Below are positions 1 to 8,296 of a DNA stretch of 64,000 nucleotides, in pieces. The stretch comes from Mycolicibacterium peregrinum. GTDB taxonomy: Bacteria > Actinomycetota > Actinomycetes > Mycobacteriales > Mycobacteriaceae. The stretch is taken from the NCBI RefSeq assembly GCF_001665625.1, contig NZ_LZSY01000044.1:1-64000 (forward strand). The letters run 5' to 3'. A program made the position numbers and the translations under genes. The notes below the pieces were generated by a model, which was not told where the DNA came from, made no database searches, and was given only the letters and a program-made list of their open reading frames with translations. How positions within the stretch are numbered: position 1 is the stretch's first letter; every line of letters begins with the position of its first letter.

Positions 1-837
1 ATGCCGGCCCCGGCGCCCGCCCCCGCGCCTGCACCTGGCGCTCCTGCACCTGCACCTGGCGCGCCGGCTCCGGCCCCGGCGCCCGCCCCCGGAGCTCCGG
101 TTCCGGCTCCGCCTGTCGATCCCAACGCACCCGCGCCTGCGCCTGCGCCGGTCGACCCGAACGCTCCCGCCCCGGCCCCCGCGCCGGAACCCGGCCGTGT
201 GGACAACGCCGCCGGCGGCTTCAGCTATGTCGTACCCGGCGGATGGAAGGTGTCCGACGCGACCCAGTTGTCCTACGGGCAGGCGTTGTTGACCAAGCTT
301 CCGCCCGAGGGCACACCCGAGCCGCCGAACGACACCAGCGTGCTGCTGGGGCGCCTGGACCTGAAGCTGTTCGCGGGCGCCGAGGCCGACAATGCGAAGG
401 CAGCTGTCCGGTTGGCCTCCGACATGGGTGAGTTCTTCATGCCGTTCCCCGGAACCCGGGTGAACCAGGAGACCGTGCCGCTCGACGCCAACGGGCTGTC
501 CGGCGTCGCCTCGTACTACGAGGTGAAGTTCACCGACACCAACAAGCCCAACGGCCAGATCTGGGCCGGCGTGGTCGGTGCACCGCCTGCCCCGGGCACC
601 CCGCGCGGACAGCGGGCTCCGGAACGCTGGTTCGTGGTCTGGCTGGGTTCGGCGAGCCATCCCGTGGACAAGGCGGCGGCCGCGACCCTGGCCAACTCGA
701 TCCGGCCGTGGACGCCGCCGGCGTCAGCCGCTCCCGACCCCAACGCGCCGCCACCGCCGGCCGACCCGGCGCACCCGGGTGTCGGCGTGCCGGTCCCGGT
801 CACCAACGCTCCGCCGGAGATGCAGCCCCCGGCCTGA
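1..837 (+). CDS. apa: Apa/FAP-type alanine-proline-rich secreted antigen, 5' end outside window
   Basis: This is the mature part of the Apa (45/47 kDa, fibronectin-attachment) glycoprotein, a secreted mycobacterial adhesin that is O-mannosylated in M. tuberculosis. Residues 1-66 are almost entirely Pro/Ala with repeated PAPAPG and [12 protein letters not shown] units. From about residue 67 a globular domain begins ([16 protein letters not shown]) that resembles the Apa core, including [20 protein letters not shown] and [11 protein letters not shown] second Pro-rich tail follows residue 235. No signal peptide is present, and the frame opens at base 1, so the true start is probably upstream of the window. 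The two following genes are in the same order as Rv1861 and Rv1862, which supports the call. The repeated GC-rich codons of the N-terminus could also be prone to length variation. Confidence 0.9.
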   Translation: MPAPAPAPAPAPGAPAPAPGAPAPAPAPAPGAPVPAPPVDPNAPAPAPAPVDPNAPAPAPAPEPGRVDNAAGGFSYVVPGGWKVSDATQLSYGQALLTKLPPEGTPEPPNDTSVLLGRLDLKLFAGAEADNAKAAVRLASDMGEFFMPFPGTRVNQETVPLDANGLSGVASYYEVKFTDTNKPNGQIWAGVVGAPPAPGTPRGQRAPERWFVVWLGSASHPVDKAAAATLANSIRPWTPPASAAPDPNAPPPPADPAHPGVGVPVPVTNAPPEMQPPA

Positions 838-936
838 CGCCGGGGTACGCGGAACGCCAGAATCTCGCAGGCGAGCGCTGATCGTTCCCATTTGGCCAAC
901 CGAATTGTTACGTTCGGGAGGTACATCTGGGGTGTG

Positions 937-956
937 GCTCAGCGAGCCCGCTGGGC
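937..956 (+). other. Small hairpin in the leader before the GlsB-like gene
   Basis: GCTCAGCG (937-944) can pair with CGCTGGGC (949-956) across an AGCC loop, with one G-U pair. No U-tract follows, so it is not a standard intrinsic terminator. It may be a 5' UTR structure or a weak end for the apa transcript. Nothing else was recognised in 838-984. Confidence 0.25.
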
Positions 957-984
957 ATAGCCAGTGACAGGTAGGAGACCTGTA

Positions 985-1287
985 ATGGATGTAATGGCAG
1001 CAACCGAAATCCTGGCTCGTTCCTCCACGCTGACCAGCGTTGGCTGGATCGGCTACATCATCATCGGTGCGATCGCCGGCTGGATCGCCGGCAAGATCGT
1101 CAAGGGCGGTGGCTCCGGCATTCTGATGAACATCGTCATCGGCGTGATCGGTGCGCTCATCGGTGGATTCCTGCTCAGCTTCTTCCTCAACACAGGAGGC
1201 GGCGGCTGGTGGTTCACCCTCTTCACCGCCATCCTCGGGTCGGTGATCCTGCTCTGGCTCGTCGGACTGGTGCGCAGAGGCAACTGA
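985..1287 (+). CDS. GlsB/YeaQ/YmgE (transglycosylase-associated) small membrane protein
   Basis: A 100-residue protein with three hydrophobic segments: roughly residues 16-33 with the family's [18 protein letters not shown] signature, 40-60 ([17 protein letters not shown]) and 72-95. The family is widespread and linked to envelope stress, with no defined activity. ATG 985 was chosen because AGGAGA at 973-978 lies six bases upstream; an in-frame GTG at 964 has no such site. The position between apa and adhA matches Rv1861, which is of nearly the same length. It ends ten bases before the alcohol dehydrogenase, so the two may be cotranscribed. Confidence 0.85.
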   Translation: MDVMAATEILARSSTLTSVGWIGYIIIGAIAGWIAGKIVKGGGSGILMNIVIGVIGALIGGFLLSFFLNTGGGGWWFTLFTAILGSVILLWLVGLVRRGN

Positions 1288-1297
1288 TCCGGCGTCG

Positions 1298-2317
1298 ATG
1301 ATGGACACGGGGACCATGACGGCCTGGCAGGTCGTTGTCCCCGGTCCGATGAGTTCCCATCCGCTGCAACGGGTTACCGTGTCCACCCCGCAGCCCGGGC
1401 CTGACGAACTGCTCGTCAAGGTCCTGGCCTGCGGGGTGTGTCGTACCGATCTGCATGTGGCCGAAGGGGATTTGGCCGTGCATCGGCCACGGGTGATCCC
1501 CGGGCATGAGGTCGTCGGAGAGGTCGTCGCGGTCGGTGCCGATGCGGGTGGCGGGTTCGCCGTCGGTGATCGGGTTGGTGTGGCGTGGCTGCGGCACACC
1601 TGCGGGCAGTGTGTCTACTGCCTGCGCGGACGAGAGAATCTCTGTCCGTCTTCGCTTTACACCGGCTGGGATGCCGACGGCGGTTACGCCGACTTCACCA
1701 CCGTCCCGGCGGCCTTCGCCTTGCGGTTACCGACCGGATACTCCGACGTCGAGCTGGCGCCGCTGCTGTGCGCCGGCATCATCGGCTATCGCGCCCTGCT
1801 GCGCACCGACCTACCGTCGGCTGGGCGGTTGGGGCTCTACGGTTTCGGCGGCAGCGCGCACCTGACGGCGCAGGTGGCGTTGGCGCAGGGGGCCCGCGTG
1901 CATGTGATGACCCGTGGCGAGCGGGCCCGCGAACTCGCCCTGGCGCTGGGCGCGTCGTCGGTGCAGGGCAGCGCCGACATGCCGCCAGAGCCGTTGGATG
2001 CCGCAATCCTCTTCGCCCCGGTCGGGGATCTGGTGTTGCCTGCGCTGGCGGCCCTGGATCGCGGCGGCGTCCTGGCGATCGCGGGCATCCACCTCACCGA
2101 CATCCCGGCCTTGAACTATCAACGGCACCTGTTCCAGGAGCGGGAGATCCGCTCGGTGACCGCCAATACCCGCGCCGATGCCCGCGATTTCCTGGCGTTC
2201 GCCGGTGCGCACCGGATGGCGGTCAGCACACCCGAGTACGCCCTGGATCGCGCCGATGAGGCGCTGGCCGACCTGAGTGCCGGCCGCATCGCGGGCGCGG
2301 CGGTGCTCCGCGGGTAG
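1298..2317 (+). CDS. adhA: Zinc-dependent alcohol dehydrogenase (AdhA-like)
   Basis: A 339-residue MDR-superfamily alcohol dehydrogenase, expected to oxidise alcohols to aldehydes with NAD(P). Catalytic zinc ligands appear as Cys in [11 protein letters not shown] and His-Glu in PGHEVVG. The structural zinc site is the four-cysteine run [15 protein letters not shown]. The cofactor domain carries YGFGGSAH, a variant of the usual GxGxxG. It corresponds in position and length to M. tuberculosis adhA (Rv1862). The start is uncertain: ATGs at 1298 and 1301 lack a clear Shine-Dalgarno, while ATG 1316 follows a close GGGGA. Substrate cannot be read from sequence. Confidence 0.85.
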   Translation: MMDTGTMTAWQVVVPGPMSSHPLQRVTVSTPQPGPDELLVKVLACGVCRTDLHVAEGDLAVHRPRVIPGHEVVGEVVAVGADAGGGFAVGDRVGVAWLRHTCGQCVYCLRGRENLCPSSLYTGWDADGGYADFTTVPAAFALRLPTGYSDVELAPLLCAGIIGYRALLRTDLPSAGRLGLYGFGGSAHLTAQVALAQGARVHVMTRGERARELALALGASSVQGSADMPPEPLDAAILFAPVGDLVLPALAALDRGGVLAIAGIHLTDIPALNYQRHLFQEREIRSVTANTRADARDFLAFAGAHRMAVSTPEYALDRADEALADLSAGRIAGAAVLRG

Positions 2318-2326
2318 CGGAGACCT

Positions 2327-2800
2327 TCAGAGCGCTGCGAGCGCGGCGCCCAGTCGACCGTCGAGATCGCCGTGGCCGTAGGCGTACAGAGGGCCGAGCC
2401 CGTCGTTGATCACCCTGTTGAGTCGGGCCATCCCGCGCGCATTGACCGGCAGTGGCGAATGCAGCCGAAGGGTGATGGCATCGATCGTCGTCTCGGCTGC
2501 AGCAATGTTCTTTCGGTGCAACGGTATTCGTGACGACCAGACGATGGTGTCGTTGGCGCCTTCGTGTACACAGCGGCGTAACACCCGAGCGATGGCAACA
2601 CGCTCGGTGATCGACGTGAGTCGTGCGGCGCGGGCCGCGATGGCGCTTCCCGGAGGTGTCGGGGTGCCGACGGCCAGCATGGCGTCGAGGCGACCGGATC
2701 GGATCCGTGCGGTGAGGCGTGCCCGGATGGACGGGCGGCGGGGGACGGGTGCACGACGGGGTGTGAGCGCCGGTGTCGCAGAAATTCGGTTGTCGTTCAT
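2327..2800 (-). CDS. Hypothetical basic protein
   Basis: A 157-residue protein I do not recognise. It has an Arg/Pro-rich N-terminus (residues 13-40) followed by a probably helical region with the motifs RVLRRCVHEGANDTIVWSSR and LHRKNIAAAETTIDA. There is no signal peptide or membrane segment. ATG 2800 is preceded by GAGG about eight bases upstream, which supports it over the overlapping plus-strand frame. It is transcribed divergently from the CGNR regulator at 2920 and could be controlled by it. Function unknown. Confidence 0.55.
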   Translation of the reverse strand: MNDNRISATPALTPRRAPVPRRPSIRARLTARIRSGRLDAMLAVGTPTPPGSAIAARAARLTSITERVAIARVLRRCVHEGANDTIVWSSRIPLHRKNIAAAETTIDAITLRLHSPLPVNARGMARLNRVINDGLGPLYAYGHGDLDGRLGAALAAL

Positions 2801-2874
2801 GGCGATACCTCGTAGTTTCCGTGGTGCCCGAGTCCGTTGATCATGACTATCTAAAACCGTACGCCGGTCACGAG

Positions 2875-2884
2875 TGACTAGTCA
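2875..2884. promoter_or_regulatory. Palindrome TGACTAGTCA between divergent genes
   Basis: A perfect 10-bp palindrome lies between the hypothetical gene (start 2800) and the CGNR regulator (start 2920). A half-site TGACTA also occurs at 2844-2849, 31 bp away (about three helical turns). This arrangement suits an operator, perhaps for the adjacent regulator, but no protein can be assigned. Confidence 0.35.
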
Positions 2885-2907
2885 AACCAATTTAACGGTC
2901 ACGGCGG

Positions 2908-2919
2908 TACGCTGGTGTC
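2908..2919 (+). promoter_or_regulatory. Leaderless-type promoter of the CGNR regulator
   Basis: TACGCT (2908-2913) fits the TANNNT -10 element and is followed by exactly six bases before ATG 2920. Transcription would begin at or next to the A of the start codon. No Shine-Dalgarno is present, consistent with a leaderless mRNA. Confidence 0.5.
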
Positions 2920-3498
2920 ATGACGACGAGGTGGATCGGCGACACCGAGACCAAACCCGCGCCCGGGCCGCTGGCCCGGATCCAGGCCTTGGTCAACACG
3001 ATCGAACTGCCTGCCGGAACAGATCGCCTCGCCCATCCCGACGACGCAACACCGTGGCTGGTCGCCAACGGGTTGCTCGCTGCCGGTGCCAGCCCGACGG
3101 CAGCCGAGCTCGACCTGGTGCGAAAGGTGCGCGAGGCGCTGCGTGCGCTGCTGATCCACCACAGCGGCGGCCCGGCACCGCAGGCCGATCACCTCGCGGT
3201 ACTGAAGGCGCTCGCCGATACCTCGACCGCAAAGGTCGACCTGGCCCCCGACGGGCAGGTGGAGTTGTCAGCCGCAGGCGAGAATGTGGGTGAGCGCCTG
3301 CTCGAGCTGCTGCTGGTGATGCGCGACGCGCAGCGGGACGGTACCTGGGCCCGCCTGAAGGCATGTGCGAACGACGAATGCACGTGGGCGTTCTATGACC
3401 GGTCCCGCAACCACGGCGGTACCTGGTGCGACATGTCCAGCTGCGGGAACATGCTGAAGAACCGGGAGTTCAGAGCGCGCAGACGCGCAGGCAGTTAG
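2920..3498 (+). CDS. CGNR zinc-finger domain regulator
   Basis: A 192-residue protein with an N-terminal helical ABATE-like domain and a C-terminal CGNR zinc finger (residues about 148-187). The finger shows CANDECTWAFYD, then CDMSSCGN, giving four cysteines and a CGNM variant of the CGNR motif, followed by the basic tail REFRARRRAGS expected for DNA binding. Such proteins are presumed transcription factors responding to small molecules, but few are characterised. ATG 2920 fits a leaderless start. The stop overlaps the convergent CPBP gene by four bases. Autoregulation through the nearby palindrome is an inference. Confidence 0.8.
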   Translation: MTTRWIGDTETKPAPGPLARIQALVNTIELPAGTDRLAHPDDATPWLVANGLLAAGASPTAAELDLVRKVREALRALLIHHSGGPAPQADHLAVLKALADTSTAKVDLAPDGQVELSAAGENVGERLLELLLVMRDAQRDGTWARLKACANDECTWAFYDRSRNHGGTWCDMSSCGNMLKNREFRARRRAGS

Positions 3499-4259
3499 GT
3501 CGACAGGTGCCACACGAGGGCGGCGGCCAGTGCACCGACGCCGTTGAGCGACCAGTGCAGGGCGATCGGCGCGATCAGGCTGCCGCTGCGCCGGCGCAGC
3601 CAGGTGAACACGAAGCCGGCGACGCCGGTGGCGATCACGGCGAGTACGACACCGGCGATCATGCCGAACACGCCGCCGCCGAACAGTCGGGTGAAGCCGA
3701 CGTTCTCGCTCGTCAGTCCGAGCGAACTGGCGATGTGCCACAGGCCGAACAACAGCGAACCGCCGGCGGCCACACCGCGAAAACCCCAGGCCCGGTTGAG
3801 GGCTCCGTGCAGGACACCGCGGAACGCCAGTTCCTCGGGGATCACGGTCTGCAGCGGGATGATCACCATCGACGCCAGAAGTGCGCCGGAGACGGTGGCG
3901 TAGTTGTCGTTCATGAACATCGGTCGGGTCCACGGCAGCGCCGCCCCGATTGCGATCACCGACACCACGAGTGCGACGGCGCCCAGCGCATAGCCCACAC
4001 CCGCGCGCCAGTGCTCGCGGCCGAGCCCTAGTTCGGCCCAGCCCAGGCCTCGGGCGCGCACCAGGATCAACAGGCCGACCGCGGCGGCCGGAACCGTGGC
4101 GATGCTGGCCCACGGGGTGGTGAAGTGCGCGATCAGGTTGGTCACCGTGAGGATGACGACGACGATGCCGATGTCGGCATAGATGCGGAAGTGATGCAAT
4201 GCAGAGAGCTGGGCCACCAGCGGATGTGGGTGCGCGGCCACGGCGCTCTGATCAGACAT
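3495..4259 (-). CDS. CPBP-family intramembrane metalloprotease
   Basis: A 254-residue multi-pass membrane protein of the CPBP (Abi/CAAX protease) family. The three catalytic motifs are visible: EELAFRG (EExxxR), FGLWH (FxxxH) and HWSLN (HxxxN). About seven hydrophobic helices precede and enclose them. These glutamate-type proteases cleave within membranes, and substrates in mycobacteria are unknown. The frame can begin at 4301, but ATG 4259 (MSDQSAV) gives the expected length and matches the remembered Rv1863c, which sits in the same place after adhA. No strong ribosome-binding site is visible. Confidence 0.8.
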   Translation of the reverse strand: MSDQSAVAAHPHPLVAQLSALHHFRIYADIGIVVVILTVTNLIAHFTTPWASIATVPAAAVGLLILVRARGLGWAELGLGREHWRAGVGYALGAVALVVSVIAIGAALPWTRPMFMNDNYATVSGALLASMVIIPLQTVIPEELAFRGVLHGALNRAWGFRGVAAGGSLLFGLWHIASSLGLTSENVGFTRLFGGGVFGMIAGVVLAVIATGVAGFVFTWLRRRSGSLIAPIALHWSLNGVGALAAALVWHLST

Positions 4260-4310
4260 AACGTCGCAATCGTACCGGTGCGGCGCAATTACCCAGGTCA
4301 CAGCGGTTGA

Positions 4311-6680
4311 TCACTCCACGGTCCAGGTCCATTCCGAGATCGCCGGATCGTCCTCGCCGTGCTCGCGCGTGTAGCTGCGGGCCGCCAGCCGGGCGTCGAC
4401 CATCTCCTGGCGCAGCCCGGCGGCCCTGACCGCCAGCCCGTCGACCCGGTCGATCACGTCCATGACCAGATGGAAGCGGTCGAGGTCGTTCAGCATCACC
4501 ATGTCGAACGGTGTGGTCGTCGTGCCCCGCTCTTTGAACCCACGCACGTGCAGCTGGTCGTGGTTGGTGTGGCGGTAGGCCAGCCGGTGGATCAGCCACG
4601 GGTAGCCGTGATAGGCGAAGATGACCGGTTTGTCCGTGGTGAAGATCGAATCGAATTCGCTCTCGGAAAGGCCGTGCGGGTGTTCGGACTCGGGTTGCAG
4701 GCGCATGATGTCGACGACGTTGACCACCCGGACTTTCACCTCGGGGAGCCGGCGACGCAGGATGTCGGCCGCCGCCAGCGTCTCCAGGGTCGGGATGTCA
4801 CCGGCGCAGGCGAGCACGACGTCGGGTTCGCCGGTGGTGTTGCTGGCCCACTCCCAGATCCCCAACCCGCGGGTGCAGTGTGCGATGGCCTCGTCCATCG
4901 TCAGATACGTCAGGGCCGGTTGTTTGCCCGCCACGATCACGTTCACGTACTGGCGGCTGCGCAGGCAGTGGTCGGCCACCGACAGCAGCGTGTTGGCGTC
5001 CGGCGGCAGGTACACCCGCACCACCTCGGGGCGCTTGTTGGCGACGTGGTCGATGAAGCCAGGATCCTGATGCGACGCGCCGTTGTGGTCCTGACGCCAG
5101 ACGTGCGAGGTCAGCAGGTAGTTGAGTGACGCGATCGGCCGGCGCCACGTCAGGTGCGAGCTGCTGAACAGCCATTTGGCGTGCTGGTTCATCATCGAGT
5201 CGACGATGTGGACGAAGGCCTCGTAGCAGTTGAACAGCCCGTGCCGGCCGGTGAGGAGGTAGCCCTCCAGCCAGCCCTGGCAGAGGTGTTCGGACAGCAC
5301 CTCCATCACCCGGCCGTCGGGGGCCAGGTTCTCGTCGACGGGCAGGGTCTCGGCCTGCCATGTCTTGTCGGTCTTCTCGAACACGGCGGCCAGGCGGTTG
5401 GAGGCGGTCTCGTCGGGACCCATCAGCCGGAAGCGGTCCGGATTGTTCGCGATGACATCCCGCAGGAATGTGCCGAGCACGCGGGTGGCCTCCGCGGTGT
5501 CCGTGGCGGGGCTCTCCACGGTGACCGCGTAGTCGGCGAAGTCGGGCAGGTCGAGGTCACGCAGCAGCAGGCCGCCGTTGGCGTGCGGGTTGGCGCTCAT
5601 CCGCCGGGTGCCTGACGGGGCGAGGGCCCGGAGATCGGGCCGCAGCGCGCCGTCGGCGTCGAACAGTTCGTCGGGTCGGTAGCTGCGCAGCCATGTCTCG
5701 AGCTGGGCCATGTGCGACGGGTTGGTCCGGGTTTCCGACAGCGGCACCTGATGCGAGCGCCAGGTGCCCTCGACCAGTTTGCCGTCCACCTCATGAGGGC
5801 CCGTCCAGCCTTTGGGGGTGCGCAGGATGATCATCGGCCACAGTGGACGGCCCGCCTCCCCGTCGAGACGGGCCGCACGTTGGATCGCGGCGATCTGGTC
5901 GAACGCCTCGTCCATGGCCGCGGCCAGCTGCTGGTGCACGTTGGCCGGGTCGTCCCCGGCGACGGTGATGGGCCGGTAGCCGTAGCCGTACAACAGTGAT
6001 TCGAGTTCCTCTTGCGGAATCCGGGACAGCACTGTGGGGTTGGCGATCTTGTAGCCGTTGAGATGCAGGATGGGCAACACCGCGCCGTCGACGACCGGGT
6101 TGAGGAACTTGTTCGAATGCCAGCTGGCAGCCAGCGGTCCGGTCTCGGCTTCGCCGTCGCCGATTACGCAGGCCACCACCAGGTCCGGATTGTCGAACGC
6201 GGCCCCATAGGCGTGCACCAGGGCGTACCCGAGTTCGCCACCCTCGTGGATGGAGCCGGGTGTCTCCGCGGCCACGTGACTCGGTATCCCACCGGGAAAC
6301 GAGAACTGGCGGAACAGTTTCCGCAGACCGTCGGTGTTCTGCCCGATGGCGGAGTAGACCTCGCTGTAGGTGCCTTCCAGGTAGGCGTTGGCCACCAGCC
6401 CCGGGCCACCGTGACCGGGTCCGGTGACGTAGATGATGTTCGCGTCGCGTTCCCGGATGATCCGATTGAGATGGGCGTACAGCAGGTTCAGCCCCGGGGT
6501 GGTGCCCCAGTGGCCCAGCAGTCGCGGCTTGACGTGTTCGGCGGCCAACGGTTCGTCGAGCAGCGGGTTGTCCAGGAGATAGATCTGGCCGACGGACAGG
6601 TAGTTCGCCGCCCGCCAGTAAGCGTTGAGCTGCTCGAGTTCTGTGTCGGTGAGTGCCGGTGATCCAGTCGCGTCGCTCAT
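4311..6680 (-). CDS. xfp: Phosphoketolase (xylulose-5-P/fructose-6-P)
   Basis: A 789-residue thiamine-diphosphate enzyme that splits xylulose 5-phosphate (and often fructose 6-phosphate) with phosphate to acetyl phosphate plus an aldose phosphate. Family motifs include [20 protein letters not shown] near residue 103, the TPP/Mg segment [19 protein letters not shown] near 175, and conserved C-terminal stretches such as SSHLTWRRP and [10 protein letters not shown]. The length is typical for the family. No acetate kinase or phosphotransacetylase is next to it. It sits alone between the CPBP protease and a divergent thiolase-like gene, and looks like an addition relative to the M. tuberculosis order. 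Initiation at ATG 6680 gives the standard [16 protein letters not shown]-terminus. Confidence 0.93.
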   Translation of the reverse strand: MSDATGSPALTDTELEQLNAYWRAANYLSVGQIYLLDNPLLDEPLAAEHVKPRLLGHWGTTPGLNLLYAHLNRIIRERDANIIYVTGPGHGGPGLVANAYLEGTYSEVYSAIGQNTDGLRKLFRQFSFPGGIPSHVAAETPGSIHEGGELGYALVHAYGAAFDNPDLVVACVIGDGEAETGPLAASWHSNKFLNPVVDGAVLPILHLNGYKIANPTVLSRIPQEELESLLYGYGYRPITVAGDDPANVHQQLAAAMDEAFDQIAAIQRAARLDGEAGRPLWPMIILRTPKGWTGPHEVDGKLVEGTWRSHQVPLSETRTNPSHMAQLETWLRSYRPDELFDADGALRPDLRALAPSGTRRMSANPHANGGLLLRDLDLPDFADYAVTVESPATDTAEATRVLGTFLRDVIANNPDRFRLMGPDETASNRLAAVFEKTDKTWQAETLPVDENLAPDGRVMEVLSEHLCQGWLEGYLLTGRHGLFNCYEAFVHIVDSMMNQHAKWLFSSSHLTWRRPIASLNYLLTSHVWRQDHNGASHQDPGFIDHVANKRPEVVRVYLPPDANTLLSVADHCLRSRQYVNVIVAGKQPALTYLTMDEAIAHCTRGLGIWEWASNTTGEPDVVLACAGDIPTLETLAAADILRRRLPEVKVRVVNVVDIMRLQPESEHPHGLSESEFDSIFTTDKPVIFAYHGYPWLIHRLAYRHTNHDQLHVRGFKERGTTTTPFDMVMLNDLDRFHLVMDVIDRVDGLAVRAAGLRQEMVDARLAARSYTREHGEDDPAISEWTWTVE

Positions 6681-6795
6681 GTCCCCATAGTGGCGGTTGT
6701 CGGTGAATGGTGCGCGCGTTCCGGGTACCCGAATTCGTACCGCTCAACCAACGCCGCGCGAAGCGCACCGTCGACGCGGTCGCGTTCGCGTCGGT

Positions 6796-6808
6796 TAGGT
6801 TCGACAGC
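6796..6808 (+). promoter_or_regulatory. Leaderless-type promoter of the thiolase-like gene
   Basis: TAGGTT (6796-6801) is a TANNNT -10 element seven bases before ATG 6809. It fixes the start to MPVRSTVDP and discards the 34-residue upstream extension of the open frame. The 6681-6808 region also holds the divergent phosphoketolase promoter, which I could not place. Confidence 0.5.
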
Positions 6809-8296
6809 ATGCCCGTCCGCAGCACGGTCGACCCACGCACTCCGGTCCTCGTCGGTTACGGCCAGGTCAACCACCGGGCGGAGAATCCGGATGTCGAGCC
6901 GGTCGATCTGATGGTCGCGGCCGCTCGGGAGGCCGCAGATCCGCGGGTGCTGGAGGTTGTCGACTCGGTGCGGATCGTGAACCTGCTGTCCTGGCATTAC
7001 CGGGATCCGGGTTTGCTGTTGGCGCAACGCATCCGGGCCGGCAAGGCGGCGACACGCTATACGGGGGTGGGCGGCAACGTCCCGCAGTCGTTGGTGAACG
7101 AGGCCTGTCTGGACCTGCAGGGCGGACGGGCCGAGGTGGTGTTGATCGCGGGCGCCGAGACCTGGCGCACCCGAAGCCGGCTGCGCAAACTCGGGACCAA
7201 GCCGGACTGGACCCGTCAGGACGAATCGGTGCCGGAGGCGCCGGGCGCGCACGAGGGCGTGCCGATGGCCGGTGAGGCCGAACTCCGGATCAATCTGGAC
7301 CGACCGGCCTACGTGTATCCGATGCTCGAGCAGGCACTGCGGATCGCGGCCGGTGAGACCAGCGATGAGCACCGCAGGCGGATCGGCGAGTTGTGGTCTC
7401 GGTTCAGTGCGGTGGCGACCGACAACCCGCACGCCTGGAGCCGGGAGACGGTGCCTGCCGAGCAGATCTGGCAGCCGGGCCCGGACAACCGGATGATCAG
7501 CTGGCCCTACACCAAGTTGATGAACTCGAACAACATGGTCAACCAGGGTGCGGTGCTGATCCTGACTACCGTCGAGAAGGCAACGTATCTTCAGATCCCC
7601 ACCGACCGTTGGGTTTTCCCGTATGCCGGAACGGATTCGCACGATACCTACGCGATCGGCGAGCGGGCCGAACTCTACAAGTCGCCGGCGATCCGGATCG
7701 CCGGACGGCGCGTTCTCGAACTGGCCGGAGTGGACGTCGACGAGGTCGACTTCATCGACGTGTACTCCTGCTTCCCGTCTGCGGTGCAGGTGGCGGCGGC
7801 CGAAATCGGTCTGCTGCTGGCCGATCCGGCCCGGCCGCTGACGGTCACCGGCGGGCTGACCTTCGCCGGTGGGCCGTGGAACAACTACGTGTCCCATTCG
7901 ATCGCCACCATGGCCGAGAAACTCGTGGCGAATCCCGGGACCCGGGGGCTGATCACCGCCAACGGCGGTTACCTCACCAAACACAGTTTCGGGGTGTACG
8001 GCACAGAGCCACCGACTCATGAATTCCGTTGGCAGGACGTGCAGTCCGAGGTCGACGCCGAGCCCACCCGGGCACTGCAGGTGGAGTTCACAGGCACCGG
8101 CACGGTGGAATCGTGGACCACGCCGGTCGGTCGCGACGGCACCGCGGAGCGCGCCTTCCTGGCGGTGCGTACCCCCGATGACGGACGTACGCTGGCCCGG
8201 ATCGTCGACGAGTCACAGGCAGCGGCGACCATGACATCCGACATCGCCGGGGCGAAGGTACGGGTTCACGCCGACGGCAGCGCGACCCTGCTCTGA
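6809..8296 (+). CDS. Thiolase-like acetyl-CoA acetyltransferase family protein (Rv1867-like)
   Basis: A 495-residue thiolase-superfamily protein. It begins TPVLVGYGQVNHR, a typical N-terminus of the SCP2/acetyl-CoA acetyltransferase-like group, and contains AEVVLIAGAETW, VDFIDVYSCFPSAV, GGLTFAGGPWNNY and ITANGGYLTKHSFGVYG. The usual nucleophilic cysteine position is not obvious (the segment around residue 115 reads AEVVLIAGAETWRTR), so it may be a non-decarboxylating or acyl-binding relative. A C-terminal OB-like extension (from about residue 410) matches Rv1867 in length and neighbourhood. It ends 31 bases inside the convergent ATPase gene. Substrate unknown; a role in acyl-CoA or lipid metabolism is inferred. 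Confidence 0.75.
   Translation: MPVRSTVDPRTPVLVGYGQVNHRAENPDVEPVDLMVAAAREAADPRVLEVVDSVRIVNLLSWHYRDPGLLLAQRIRAGKAATRYTGVGGNVPQSLVNEACLDLQGGRAEVVLIAGAETWRTRSRLRKLGTKPDWTRQDESVPEAPGAHEGVPMAGEAELRINLDRPAYVYPMLEQALRIAAGETSDEHRRRIGELWSRFSAVATDNPHAWSRETVPAEQIWQPGPDNRMISWPYTKLMNSNNMVNQGAVLILTTVEKATYLQIPTDRWVFPYAGTDSHDTYAIGERAELYKSPAIRIAGRRVLELAGVDVDEVDFIDVYSCFPSAVQVAAAEIGLLLADPARPLTVTGGLTFAGGPWNNYVSHSIATMAEKLVANPGTRGLITANGGYLTKHSFGVYGTEPPTHEFRWQDVQSEVDAEPTRALQVEFTGTGTVESWTTPVGRDGTAERAFLAVRTPDDGRTLARIVDESQAAATMTSDIAGAKVRVHADGSATLL

Noticed and set aside
1..190. Tandem Pro/Ala codon repeats considered as a CRISPR-like or mobile repeat
   Set aside because: They are in-frame coding repeats of the Apa proline-rich region without spacers.
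724..1599. Long minus-strand frame across apa's 3' end and the GlsB-like gene
   Set aside because: It overlaps two well-supported plus-strand genes and its translation is low-complexity Thr/Pro/Asp without any motif; a GC-driven shadow.
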